A stretch of 64,000 bases of DNA from Candidatus Sulfotelmatobacter sp. (GTDB taxonomy: Bacteria > Vulcanimicrobiota > Vulcanimicrobiia > Vulcanimicrobiales > Vulcanimicrobiaceae): the NCBI GenBank assembly GCA_035504415.1, contig DATJRY010000011.1:558001-622000 (forward strand), written 5' to 3'. How positions within the stretch are numbered: the stretch's first letter is position 1; each line of letters begins with the position of its first letter. The notes beneath the pieces were generated by a model. It ran no database searches. It was not told the origin of the DNA and worked only from the letters and a program-made list of their open reading frames with translations. The translations under genes were made by a program, and so were the position numbers. Shown piece by piece: positions 41,172 through 49,316 of the stretch.

Positions 41172-42287
41172 ATGTCGCTCGATGCATCCATCCTCTTCAC
41201 GCCGTTCACGCTCGGTCGCTTGCGGTTGCGCAACCGTGTAGTCATGGCGCCCCTCACGCGCAACCGCGCGACGCCCGGCACCGACGCGCCGCACGCGCTC
41301 AACGCCGAATACTATCGCCAGCGAGCGAGCGCGGGACTGATCATCGCCGAAGCGACGCAGATCTCGCCCTACGGCAAGGGCTACGCGTTCACCCCCGGCA
41401 TCTACTCACCCGAACAAGTCGCCGGTTGGAAACTCGTCACGGGCGCCGTGCACGCAGCCGGTGGCGCGATCTACCTGCAGCTGTGGCACGTCGGTCGCTT
41501 CTCCCACCCCGCGCTGCAGCCGGGCGGTTTGCTCCCGGTCGCGCCGTCGGCGATCGCGCCGGAGAACCAGCGCACGTTCATCGAGACCGGCGAGTTCGTC
41601 ACGGTCGGAACGCCGCGCGCGCTCGAGCTGAACGAGCTGCCCGGGCTGGTCGACGATTACGCCGACGCGGCGCGCAAGGCGATCGAGGCCGGTTTCGACG
41701 GCGTCGAAATCCACGCCGCGAACGGATACCTGCTCGATCAGTTCCTGAAAGACGGCAGCAATCACCGCACCGACCGCTACGGCGGGACGGTTGACAATCG
41801 GATGCGCCTGCCGCTCGAAATCGTGGAAGCCGTCACCGCCAGCGTCGGCAGCGACCGCACCGGAATCCGCATCTCACCCGTGTCGCCCGCGAGCGGCTCG
41901 TTCGACAGCGATCCGGCCGCCGTCTACGTCCCGTTCGTGCGCGAGCTCGATCGCTTCGACCTGGCCTACGTGCACGTCATCGAAGGCCACACGCAAGGAC
42001 CGCGCGACTTTCACGGCTTCGATTTCGCGGCGCTGCGCGCCACGTTCGACGGTCCGTGGATGGTCAACAACGGATACACGCGCGAGCTCGCCGTCGAGAC
42101 CCTCGCTGCCGGGAAGGCCGATCTGGTGGCCTTCGGGCGGGCGTTCGTCGCGAACCCCGACCTGGTCGAGCGGCTGCGCATCGACGCGCCGCTCAACGAA
42201 GTCGACTGGGACCACACCTTCGGCGGCGATGCACACGGATACACCGACTACCCGACGCTGGCCGCACAAGGCGCACCCGCCGACTAG
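41172..42287 (+). CDS. Old Yellow Enzyme family ene-reductase (NemA-like)
   Basis: FMN-dependent ene/nitro-ester reductase (371 aa). The N-terminus is 'LFTPFTLGRLRLRNRVVMAP'. The FMN and substrate-binding sequence includes 'GLIIAEATQISPYGKGY', 'LQLWHVGRFSHP' and the OYE signature 'IHAANGYLLDQFL'; the phosphate-binding end is 'LVAFGRAFVANPDLVERL'. These enzymes reduce activated alkenes, maleimides or nitrate esters with NADPH. It lies 41 nt after the hydrolase gene on the same strand, perhaps a small detoxification operon. It is convergent with the molybdenum enzyme gene, stops overlapping by 4 nt. Confidence 0.93.
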   Translation: MSLDASILFTPFTLGRLRLRNRVVMAPLTRNRATPGTDAPHALNAEYYRQRASAGLIIAEATQISPYGKGYAFTPGIYSPEQVAGWKLVTGAVHAAGGAIYLQLWHVGRFSHPALQPGGLLPVAPSAIAPENQRTFIETGEFVTVGTPRALELNELPGLVDDYADAARKAIEAGFDGVEIHAANGYLLDQFLKDGSNHRTDRYGGTVDNRMRLPLEIVEAVTASVGSDRTGIRISPVSPASGSFDSDPAAVYVPFVRELDRFDLAYVHVIEGHTQGPRDFHGFDFAALRATFDGPWMVNNGYTRELAVETLAAGKADLVAFGRAFVANPDLVERLRIDAPLNEVDWDHTFGGDAHGYTDYPTLAAQGAPAD

Positions 42288-44455
42288 GCGCGCAGCGCCG
42301 CCTTCACCGCCTCCGGCGTGAACGGTACGCTGCGCAGCCGCGCGCCGGTGCGGGCGAAGATCGCGTTGGCGACCGCCGGGGCGATGACCGTCGTCGTCGC
42401 CTCACCGGCACCGAGGATCTTTTCGTTGGGGCGGTCGACGACGCGCACCGTCACCGCCGGCACCTCGCTGAAGCGCAGGATCGGATAGCTCTCCCAGTCG
42501 ACGCTTGTGACGGCGTGCCGGTCGAAGCGTACCGCCTCCTTGAGCGCGCGGCTGGTGCCCTGCACGGCGTTCCCTTCGATCTGGTTGCGCAAGCCGTCGG
42601 GGTTGACGACCAGCCCGCAGTCGTGTGCGATCCACAGGTGTCGCACGCGCACGGCACCGCTGGCACGATCGACGTCGACGTCGGCGATGGCGGCGACCAG
42701 CGCCTGCGTGTTCTCGTAGTGGCAGAAGGCGAAGCCGCGGCCGGGCTTCCAGTCCGCGCGCAGCGCCTCGACCACCGCGCGTGCGCGCGGGTCGGTCAGG
42801 TGCGCGAGCCGGAACGCGAACGGATCCGCGCCGGCTTGGTGCGCCAGCTCGTCGATGAACGACTCGTTGGCGAAGGTGTTCCCCGGCCCGCCGAGCCCGC
42901 GCAGCGCCGACTGGCGCAGCAGCGCCGTCGGTTGATCGACGATGGTCACCCGCTGCGCCGGAATCGCGTAGTCGTTCGGCGCGTTGCGATCGCCGCCGAT
43001 GTACGTCGGCGGCGCGCTCTCGCCCATCAGCTGCCCGGGCAAGACGTTGCCGGCCAGGCCGTCGGGGCGACCGCTGTGCGTCGGCGTCCAGACCCGGTAG
43101 TCCCAGGCCGCGATGGTGCCGCTCGCGTTGAGCGCGCCGCGCAGATCGACGACCATCGCCGGCCCCTTGGGGTCCCAGCCCGTCTCGTCGGCGCGCATGT
43201 ACTGCAGCCGCACCGGCGCGCCGACCGCCTGCGAGAGCAGCGCGGCCGAAGCGGCGACGTCGTCGGCGCCGTTGTGACCGTAGCAGCCCGACGCCTCGAC
43301 GTAGCGCACCCGTACTTTGGTCGCGGGCAGCCCGAGCAGCTGCGCGATCGCGCCGCGCAGCGGGAAGACGCCCTGCGTCCCCGACCAGATGGTCGCGGCG
43401 CCGTCGCGCACGTCGGCCACCGCGCACGACGGCCCGATCGAGACGTGCGACTGGAACGGCCAGGTGTAGCGCGCGTGCAGCGCGTGCGCCGCGCTTTGCA
43501 GCGCGCCGTCGGCGTCGCCAGTGTCGATCAGCACGCGTTCTTTTCCCGGCGTCGCGACGACGGCCGCCGCCAGGTCCGCCTGCGCCGGCAGCGTCTTGCC
43601 GCCGCTCCACTGCGCGCGCAATGCTTGCGCGGCGCGGATCGCGGTCCACTCGTCGCGCGCGACGACGGCCAAGAAATTCTTCCGTTGCACGACCTGCACG
43701 CCGGCCAGCCCGCGCAACGACGTCTGGTCGACGTGCTCCAGCGTCGCGCCCAAGCGCGGCGGCAGCACGACGCGACCGTGGCGCATCCCCGGCAGGCGCA
43801 CGTTGTGGACGTAGCGATAGCTTCCGGTGACCTTCCCCGGCAGGTCGACGCGGGGCACCGGCGTGCCGACGATGCGATAGCTGCTCGGCGAGCGCAGCGG
43901 CGGGTGCGGCGGGATGGTGCGGCCGAAGCGATGCCCGTCGAGCAGCGCGCCGTAACCGATGCGCCGTGATGGATCGGCGGCCACGAACACGCTGCCGTCG
44001 TGCACGGCCAGCCGTTCGCGCGGGACGCCCAGCCGCGTCGCGGCCAAGTCGACCAGCGCTTCGCGCGCGACCGCGCAGGCGGCGCGCACCGGCGTCGCGC
44101 CGCTGGTCAGCGTCTGGCTTCCGGCGGTGTAGCCTTGGTCGGGCGTGAGCGCGGTGTCGGCCGCGGCGACGTGCACCGCCTCGAAGGCGACGCTCAGCTC
44201 GTCGGCGACGAGTTGCGCCATCGCCGTGTCGACGCCGGTGCCGAGTTCCACCTTGCCGAACAGCACGGTCACCGCGCCGTCGCGATCGACGGTCAGCCAG
44301 GCGTCGACGTCCGGTTTGCCGCGCGTCCCGAGCGGGTTCGCTTCCCGTGCGCCGCTCGAGGTCTGCGCGAACGCGGGGACGCTGCCGGTCGCGAAGCCGA
44401 CGACGAGCAGTCCGGCGCCGCGGCGCAGGAAGGTCGCACGATCGAGCGTCGTCAT
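42284..44455 (-). CDS. molybdopterin-binding subunit of a xanthine-dehydrogenase-family oxidoreductase (isoquinoline/aldehyde oxidase type)
   Basis: Large Mo-cofactor subunit (723 aa) with an N-terminal twin-arginine-like signal 'FLRRGAGLLVVGFATGSVPA', so probably exported folded. The protein is one chain of the IorB/aldehyde-oxidase type. It has 'FGKVELGTGVDTAMAQLVAD', 'GTPVPRVDLPGKVTGSYRYV', 'VEASGCYGHNGADDVAASAA' and the catalytic Glu region 'GAGEATTTVIAPAVANAIF'. Oxidation of an aldehyde or N-heterocycle at the Mo site with electrons leaving via the 2Fe-2S partner is expected. No FAD subunit is present, as in isoquinoline-type enzymes. Start ATG 44455 overlaps the small-subunit stop. Confidence 0.92.
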   Translation of the reverse strand: MTTLDRATFLRRGAGLLVVGFATGSVPAFAQTSSGAREANPLGTRGKPDVDAWLTVDRDGAVTVLFGKVELGTGVDTAMAQLVADELSVAFEAVHVAAADTALTPDQGYTAGSQTLTSGATPVRAACAVAREALVDLAATRLGVPRERLAVHDGSVFVAADPSRRIGYGALLDGHRFGRTIPPHPPLRSPSSYRIVGTPVPRVDLPGKVTGSYRYVHNVRLPGMRHGRVVLPPRLGATLEHVDQTSLRGLAGVQVVQRKNFLAVVARDEWTAIRAAQALRAQWSGGKTLPAQADLAAAVVATPGKERVLIDTGDADGALQSAAHALHARYTWPFQSHVSIGPSCAVADVRDGAATIWSGTQGVFPLRGAIAQLLGLPATKVRVRYVEASGCYGHNGADDVAASAALLSQAVGAPVRLQYMRADETGWDPKGPAMVVDLRGALNASGTIAAWDYRVWTPTHSGRPDGLAGNVLPGQLMGESAPPTYIGGDRNAPNDYAIPAQRVTIVDQPTALLRQSALRGLGGPGNTFANESFIDELAHQAGADPFAFRLAHLTDPRARAVVEALRADWKPGRGFAFCHYENTQALVAAIADVDVDRASGAVRVRHLWIAHDCGLVVNPDGLRNQIEGNAVQGTSRALKEAVRFDRHAVTSVDWESYPILRFSEVPAVTVRVVDRPNEKILGAGEATTTVIAPAVANAIFARTGARLRSVPFTPEAVKAALRA

Positions 44456-44919
44456 GCCGGCGTCTCGGCGGCGCGCTTGACGGCGCGCAAGATGCGCAAG
44501 TGCGTGCCGCAGCGGCACAAGTTGCCGTCGAGCGCGGTGCGGATCTGCGCGTCGCTCGGGTGCGGGTGCTGATCGAGCAGCGCGCTCGCGGCGACGACCA
44601 TGCCGGGGATGCAGTACCCGCATTGCGCCGCCTGCTCGGCAATGAACGCGGCTTGCACGCGACCCGGATGGTCGGCGTCGCCGAATCCCTCGACGGTGGT
44701 GACGCGACCGCTGCCGACGGCGGCCAGCGGCGTCACGCACGAGCGGATCGGGCTGCCGTCGAGCAAGACGGTACACGCGCCGCACTGCGCCAGCCCGCAC
44801 CCGAACTTGGGACCGGTCAGCGCGAGCTCGTCGCGCAGCGCGTAAAGAAGCGGCGTGTCGGGCGTGGCGTGCACCTCGCGCGGGCGCCCGTTGACGTGAA
44901 GGGTCGTAGAAGCTGCCAC
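44452..44919 (-). CDS. 2Fe-2S subunit of the molybdenum oxidoreductase
   Basis: Small iron-sulfur subunit (155 aa) with two 2Fe-2S domains. The plant-ferredoxin type domain has 'GCGLAQCGACTVLLDG' and a further Cys in SCVTPL. The helical domain has 'QCGYCIPGMVVAA' and 'GNLCRCGTHLRI'. It passes electrons from the Mo centre to an external acceptor, often a c-type cytochrome. The GTG at 44919 gives the expected short N-terminus and lies 6 nt after a -10-like TATACT with no ribosome-binding site. First gene of the operon. Confidence 0.95.
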   Translation of the reverse strand: MAASTTLHVNGRPREVHATPDTPLLYALRDELALTGPKFGCGLAQCGACTVLLDGSPIRSCVTPLAAVGSGRVTTVEGFGDADHPGRVQAAFIAEQAAQCGYCIPGMVVAASALLDQHPHPSDAQIRTALDGNLCRCGTHLRILRAVKRAAETPA

Positions 44920-44925
44920 GCGAGC

Positions 44926-44931
44926 AGTATA
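44926..44931 (-). promoter_or_regulatory. -10 box of the molybdenum oxidoreductase operon (leaderless candidate)
   Basis: Minus-strand TATACT at 44931-44926 is six nt from the GTG at 44919, so the transcript would begin at or near the start codon. A convincing -35 was not identified. Confidence 0.45.
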
Positions 44932-44980
44932 GCGCCACGGGCTGGGAACGGGCACGACGATTCTCGAACCACGCGCCGTT

Positions 44981-45319
44981 GTGGACTGGAGCTTCCTGGA
45001 GGGCTCGCGCGCCTTCGACGTGACGTGGGGACTGGTCAGCGGTGCGCTCTGTCTCACGCTCGCGCTGCCGATCCTGTGGTGGTCGCTGCCGGCACATCGG
45101 CGCTCGCTGTTCGGCCGGGCGCTCGACGCGCGCGGCAACCTTCAGCTGGCCTACGGCATCTTCGCGATGGCGATGGCGTTCACCGACGCCGGCTGCCGCC
45201 TCATCCCGCACGGCGACCTGCCGTGGGTCCACCCGACCTTCTTCGTCATGACGCTCGCGCTCGTCGTGGGCCTGGGCCCGCGCGTCGTCGCCGTCGGTCG
45301 CGCCCGCACCTCGGCCTGA
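44981..45319 (+). CDS. small membrane protein of unknown function
   Basis: A 112-residue protein with three hydrophobic segments: 'TWGLVSGALCLTLALPILWW', 'QLAYGIFAMAMAFTDAG' and 'PTFFVMTLALVVGLGPRVVA'. An Arg-rich loop lies between the first two. I do not recognise the family. The GTG at 44981 has no obvious ribosome-binding site. It lies 32 nt before the YVTN phosphoesterase gene and is divergent from the molybdenum enzyme. It is probably co-transcribed with the downstream membrane and exported proteins. Confidence 0.55.
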   Translation: MDWSFLEGSRAFDVTWGLVSGALCLTLALPILWWSLPAHRRSLFGRALDARGNLQLAYGIFAMAMAFTDAGCRLIPHGDLPWVHPTFFVMTLALVVGLGPRVVAVGRARTSA

Positions 45320-45351
45320 TTCCGCTCCGCACCGCATCTCCGGAGGACCGC

Positions 45352-47676
45352 GTGAAACGGACCCTGCTCTTGGCCGCCCTCGGCGCGCTCGCGCTCGGCG
45401 GCGTCGTGCTGGCCGCGCCGGCGATCACGACCTTGCCCACCGGCTGGCGCATCGTCGGCAACGACGGCCCGGTCGTCACCGTCGGTACCCTGCCTGAAGG
45501 GCTCGCGCTCGGCCCCGGCGGCAGCACGCTGATCGAGATCGAAGGCGGTCATCGCAAGCCCGCGCTGCGCGTCTTCGACGCGGCGACGCTGCACGAGCTG
45601 CGGAGCCTGCCGCTCAACGGCGCCTACGGCACGCCGCTGCGCGATCCGAGCGGGAGCGGCGTGTGGATCGGCATCCCAGGCGGCTTTCAAGAGCAGATCG
45701 CGCACGTCGACACGGCGACGGCAACCGTCGACGACGACGTCTCGCTGCCGATCCCGTTCTTTCCGGTCGCGCTGGCGCGCGCGCCGCACGCCGACCTGCT
45801 CGCGGTGGCGGGCGACTTGAGCGGACGCATCGCCTTCGTCGACCCGCATGCCGACCAAGTCGTCGGGTTCGCGCGGGTCGGACTGCATCCGGCCGCGCTG
45901 GCGTTCGCGCCCGACGGTGCGCACCTGTACGTCGCCGAGCGCGGTGAACGCGACGTCGACGTCGTCGCGCTGCCGACGACGGCCCACCCCATGGTCGGCA
46001 TCGCGACCCGCATCACCGTCGGCCTGCACCCCGACGCGCTGGCGCTGCGCGGCAACCGGCTCTACGTCGCCGACGCCGACGACGACGACGTCGCGATCGT
46101 CGACGTGAGGACGAACCGCGTCGTCGCGCGCGTTCCGCTGCCCTTCCACCAGCCGGGCGTGTTCGGCGATTCGCCCAACGCGCTCACCCTCGACGCCGAC
46201 CGCCTGTACGTGAGCTGCGGCGCGGCCAACGCGGTCGCGGTGTTCCGGCTGAGCGCCGCCGGCCTGGCGCCGCTGGGCGCGATCCCGACCGGCTGGTATC
46301 CGACCGCGGTCGCGGTCGACCGCGCGCACGGCGTCCTCTACGTCGCCGACGGCAAAGGCGAGTCCAGCCACGCGAACCCGCGCTACGATCCGCTGCACGG
46401 CGGCCGGACGGACTACATCGCCGACAACCTGGTCGGCTCGATCCGGCGCATGGCGATCCCCGACGACGCGACGCTGGCGCAGGGCTTGGCGACCGTGCGC
46501 GAGCTGGCGCAGCACGCGGTCGTTCCGCCCAGCGCGATCGTGCGCGCGAACGGCCCGATCCAGCACGTCATCTACGTCATCAAGGAGAACCGCTCGTACG
46601 ACGAAGTGCTGGGCGATCTGGCCGGCGCCGACGGCGATCCATCGCTGGTGCTGTTCGGCGCGAACGTGACGCCGAACCAGCACGCGATCGCCCAGCGCTT
46701 CGGCGTCTTCGACCGCTTCTTCGAGGACGCGCACGTCAGTGCCGACGGCCACAACTGGTCGACGGCCGCATTCGCCAACGACTACCTCGAGAAGATGTGG
46801 CCGCAAGACTACGCGGACCGCGGCCGCCCGTACGACTTCGAGGACGCCGCCGAACCGGCGGTGCCGCACAGCGGCTATCTGTGGGACGACGCCGTCGCCC
46901 ACCACGTCACGCTGCGCAACTACGGCGAGTTCGCGACCGGCGGCCCCAGCGCGCCGACGCCGGTCTCGGTCGCCGATCCGACGCTGCGGGTGAACACCGA
47001 TCGCAACTTCGCGACCTTCGACCTCGACGTCCCCGACGCCGACCGGTTCACCGAGTGGAAGCGCGAGTTCGACGCCTACGAGCGCACCCGCACGCTGCCG
47101 GCGCTCGAGATCGTACGGTTCCCCGACGATCACACCGCCGGCACGCGGCCGGGCGCGCTGACGCCGCAGGCGATGGTTGCCGACAACGACGAGGCCGTCG
47201 GCCGGCTGGTCGACGCCGTCTCGCACGCGCCGGACTGGTCGAGCACGGCCGTCTTCGTGATCGAGGACGACGCGCAGAACGGTCCCGATCACGTCGACGA
47301 GCAGCGCTCGACGTTCTATCTCGCCTCGCCGTACGCCGCCGGCGGCGTGCAGCACCTCGCGTACAGCCAGGCCTCGGTGCTGCGGACGATGGAGCTGATC
47401 CTCGGCCTGCCGCCGCTCTCGACCTACGACGCGGGTGCGCCGCCGCTGAGCGCGGCCTTCACCGCCACGCCGAACCTGCGCCCCTACGACGCCCTCGCGG
47501 AAACGACCGACGTCCACGCGAAGAACGGCCGGACGGCATACCGGGCGGCCGACAGCGCGCGCTTCGATCTCGCCGAGGAGGACCGCGTGGACGACGCCAC
47601 CTTCAACGACATCCTCTGGCGCGCGATCAAGGGCGCACAGGCGACGCCGCCGCCGTACGGGGCGTTCGCGCGGTGA
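45352..47676 (+). CDS. YVTN beta-propeller / phosphoesterase (alkaline-phosphatase superfamily) protein
   Basis: Exported two-domain protein of 774 residues. After a signal peptide (ALGALALGGVVLAAPA) come about 350 residues of seven-bladed propeller repeats of the YVTN type ('FAPDGAHLYVAERGERDVDV', 'LRGNRLYVADADDDDVAIVD', 'VDRAHGVLYVADGKGESSHA'). A phosphoesterase domain follows: 'IQHVIYVIKENRSYDEVLGD', 'DRFFEDAHVSADGHNWSTAA' and a C-terminal 'VFVIEDDAQNGPDHVDEQRS'. The catalytic half resembles acid phosphatase/phospholipase C-like enzymes. The substrate is unknown. The GTG at 45352 has GGAGGA four nt upstream. The stop overlaps the next gene. Confidence 0.88.
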   Translation: MKRTLLLAALGALALGGVVLAAPAITTLPTGWRIVGNDGPVVTVGTLPEGLALGPGGSTLIEIEGGHRKPALRVFDAATLHELRSLPLNGAYGTPLRDPSGSGVWIGIPGGFQEQIAHVDTATATVDDDVSLPIPFFPVALARAPHADLLAVAGDLSGRIAFVDPHADQVVGFARVGLHPAALAFAPDGAHLYVAERGERDVDVVALPTTAHPMVGIATRITVGLHPDALALRGNRLYVADADDDDVAIVDVRTNRVVARVPLPFHQPGVFGDSPNALTLDADRLYVSCGAANAVAVFRLSAAGLAPLGAIPTGWYPTAVAVDRAHGVLYVADGKGESSHANPRYDPLHGGRTDYIADNLVGSIRRMAIPDDATLAQGLATVRELAQHAVVPPSAIVRANGPIQHVIYVIKENRSYDEVLGDLAGADGDPSLVLFGANVTPNQHAIAQRFGVFDRFFEDAHVSADGHNWSTAAFANDYLEKMWPQDYADRGRPYDFEDAAEPAVPHSGYLWDDAVAHHVTLRNYGEFATGGPSAPTPVSVADPTLRVNTDRNFATFDLDVPDADRFTEWKREFDAYERTRTLPALEIVRFPDDHTAGTRPGALTPQAMVADNDEAVGRLVDAVSHAPDWSSTAVFVIEDDAQNGPDHVDEQRSTFYLASPYAAGGVQHLAYSQASVLRTMELILGLPPLSTYDAGAPPLSAAFTATPNLRPYDALAETTDVHAKNGRTAYRAADSARFDLAEEDRVDDATFNDILWRAIKGAQATPPPYGAFAR

Positions 47677-48395
47677 CCGCGCACGCGCTGGCGCTGGGGA
47701 TCACGGCGTTCCTGGCCTGTGCCGTCGAGGCGATCGAGGCGCTGACGATCGTCGTCGCCGTCGGCGTCACCCGCGGATGGGGCCGCGCGCTGACGGCGGC
47801 GTTCTGCGCGATCGTCGTGCTGGCGGCGGTCGTCGCACTGGCCGGCCCGCGCCTGCCGGAACTGGCCGACCTGCGCTTCGTGCGTTTGATCGTCGGGCTG
47901 ATCGCGTTCTACCTGGGCGTCACCTGGCTGCGCAAGGCGATCTTGCGCGCGGCCGGACGCAAGGCGCTGCGCGACGAGCACGCGGCGTTCGAGCGCGGTC
48001 GCGCCAAGGTCGCCGCGGGCGACGACGCCGCCGCCTTCGCCACCGCGTTCAGCGGCGTGCTGACCGAAGGGATCGAAGTCGTCGCGATCGTGCTCGCGTT
48101 GGGCAGCGGAACCACGCAGACGCTGGCGGCGGCCACCGGCGGCGCGCTGATCGCGATCGTCGCGGTCGCGCTGCTCGGCGTCGCCGTCCGCGGCCCGCTC
48201 GAGCGCGTTCCGGAGAACGCGCTCAAGTACGTCGTCGGCGTGATGGTCACCGCGTTCGGCATCTTCTGGACCGGCGAAGGCCTGGGCGTGAGCTGGCCCG
48301 CCGACGACGTCGCACTGTTCTATCTGGCCGCGATCGTGCTGGCGGCAGCGGGCACGACGACGGGCGCGCTGCGCACGCGTACCGCCCCGAGCTGA
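47673..48395 (+). CDS. COG4280-type membrane protein (Ftr1-like helices)
   Basis: A 240-residue protein with 6-7 membrane helices and two internal repeats, each carrying glutamates in a helix: 'CAVEAIEALTIVVAVGVTRG' and 'VLTEGIEVVAIVLALGSG'. The E-x-x-E arrangement recalls metal permeases such as Ftr1/ILT, but the REXXE pattern is not exact. The annotation 'predicted membrane protein COG4280' fits better. A charged loop (RDEHAAFERGRAKVAAGDDA) separates the repeats. The GTG at 47673 overlaps the phosphoesterase stop (GTGA), so the two are translationally coupled. Confidence 0.75.
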   Translation: MTAHALALGITAFLACAVEAIEALTIVVAVGVTRGWGRALTAAFCAIVVLAAVVALAGPRLPELADLRFVRLIVGLIAFYLGVTWLRKAILRAAGRKALRDEHAAFERGRAKVAAGDDAAAFATAFSGVLTEGIEVVAIVLALGSGTTQTLAAATGGALIAIVAVALLGVAVRGPLERVPENALKYVVGVMVTAFGIFWTGEGLGVSWPADDVALFYLAAIVLAAAGTTTGALRTRTAPS

Positions 48396-48396
48396 G

Positions 48397-49311
48397 GTGG
48401 AGCTCCGCGACCTTCGCTACTTCGTCGCCGTCGCGCAAGCGCGCAGCTTCAGCCGCGCCGCCGAGGCGCTGCACCTCGCGCAGCCCTCGCTCAGCCAGGC
48501 CATCAAGAAGCTCGAGAACGAGTTGGGCGTCGCGCTGTTCGCGCGCGCCCACCATCTGGTCGAGCTGACCGACGCCGGCGCGGCGTTCTTGCGCGAGGCG
48601 CGCACGGTGCTGGCGCAGGCCGCGGTCGCGGCGGACACCGCGCGCATGGTCGGCAACGGCACGATCGGTCAGCTGCGCATCGGCTTCATCGACTCCTCGG
48701 CGCTGCGCATCATGCCCGAGCTGGTGCGCCGGTACCGGGCCGCGCATCCCGGCGTGCGGCTGCACTTCATCGAGCTGAGCACCGCGCAGCAGATCGCGGC
48801 GCTCAAAGCCGATGAGATCGACGTCGGAATCGCGCGCGGTCCGGTCTGGGATCCCGAGTTGGCCGGCGTGCGGGTGGCGACCGAGGAGCTGTACGTCGCG
48901 CTGGCGGCGACCCATCCGCTGGCGCCGCGCGAGACGCTGGGCATCGGCGAGCTGCGCGACGAGCTGTTCGTGCTCTACCCGCCGACGAAGGGCACCGGCC
49001 TGTACGACGAGGTACTGCGCCTATGCCACGACGCGGGCTTCGAGCCGGCCGTCGCGCAGGAAGTCAACGAGATCCCGATGATCTGCGGCTTGGCCGCCAG
49101 CGGCGCCGGGGTCGCGATCGTACCCGGCTCGGCGCGCGTGATCGCGATCGAGGGCTTGCGCTACGTGCGGCTCGAGCCGCCGGCGACGATCGAGCGCTGG
49201 GCCCTCTGGCGCGAGACCGCGAAGCTACCGGCGATCGCGGCGTTCGTCGACGTCGCGAACGGTATGGCGGACGGCGCGGACGGGCGCGAACGAGAGCACG
49301 GCGGGAGGTAG
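48397..49311 (+). CDS. LysR-family transcriptional regulator
   Basis: A 304-residue regulator. The N-terminal winged helix is 'LRYFVAVAQARSFSRAAEAL' continuing into HLAQPSLSQAIKKLE, the textbook LysR pattern. A periplasmic-binding-type effector domain follows ('GQLRIGFIDSSALRIMPELV', 'VDVGIARGP' style segments). A GTG directly after the previous gene suggests it belongs to that unit, yet it also lies 5 nt upstream of cydA and points the same way. It may respond to an aromatic or other small acid; the target genes are unknown. Confidence 0.92.
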   Translation: MELRDLRYFVAVAQARSFSRAAEALHLAQPSLSQAIKKLENELGVALFARAHHLVELTDAGAAFLREARTVLAQAAVAADTARMVGNGTIGQLRIGFIDSSALRIMPELVRRYRAAHPGVRLHFIELSTAQQIAALKADEIDVGIARGPVWDPELAGVRVATEELYVALAATHPLAPRETLGIGELRDELFVLYPPTKGTGLYDEVLRLCHDAGFEPAVAQEVNEIPMICGLAASGAGVAIVPGSARVIAIEGLRYVRLEPPATIERWALWRETAKLPAIAAFVDVANGMADGADGREREHGGR

Positions 49312-49316
49312 CGGTT

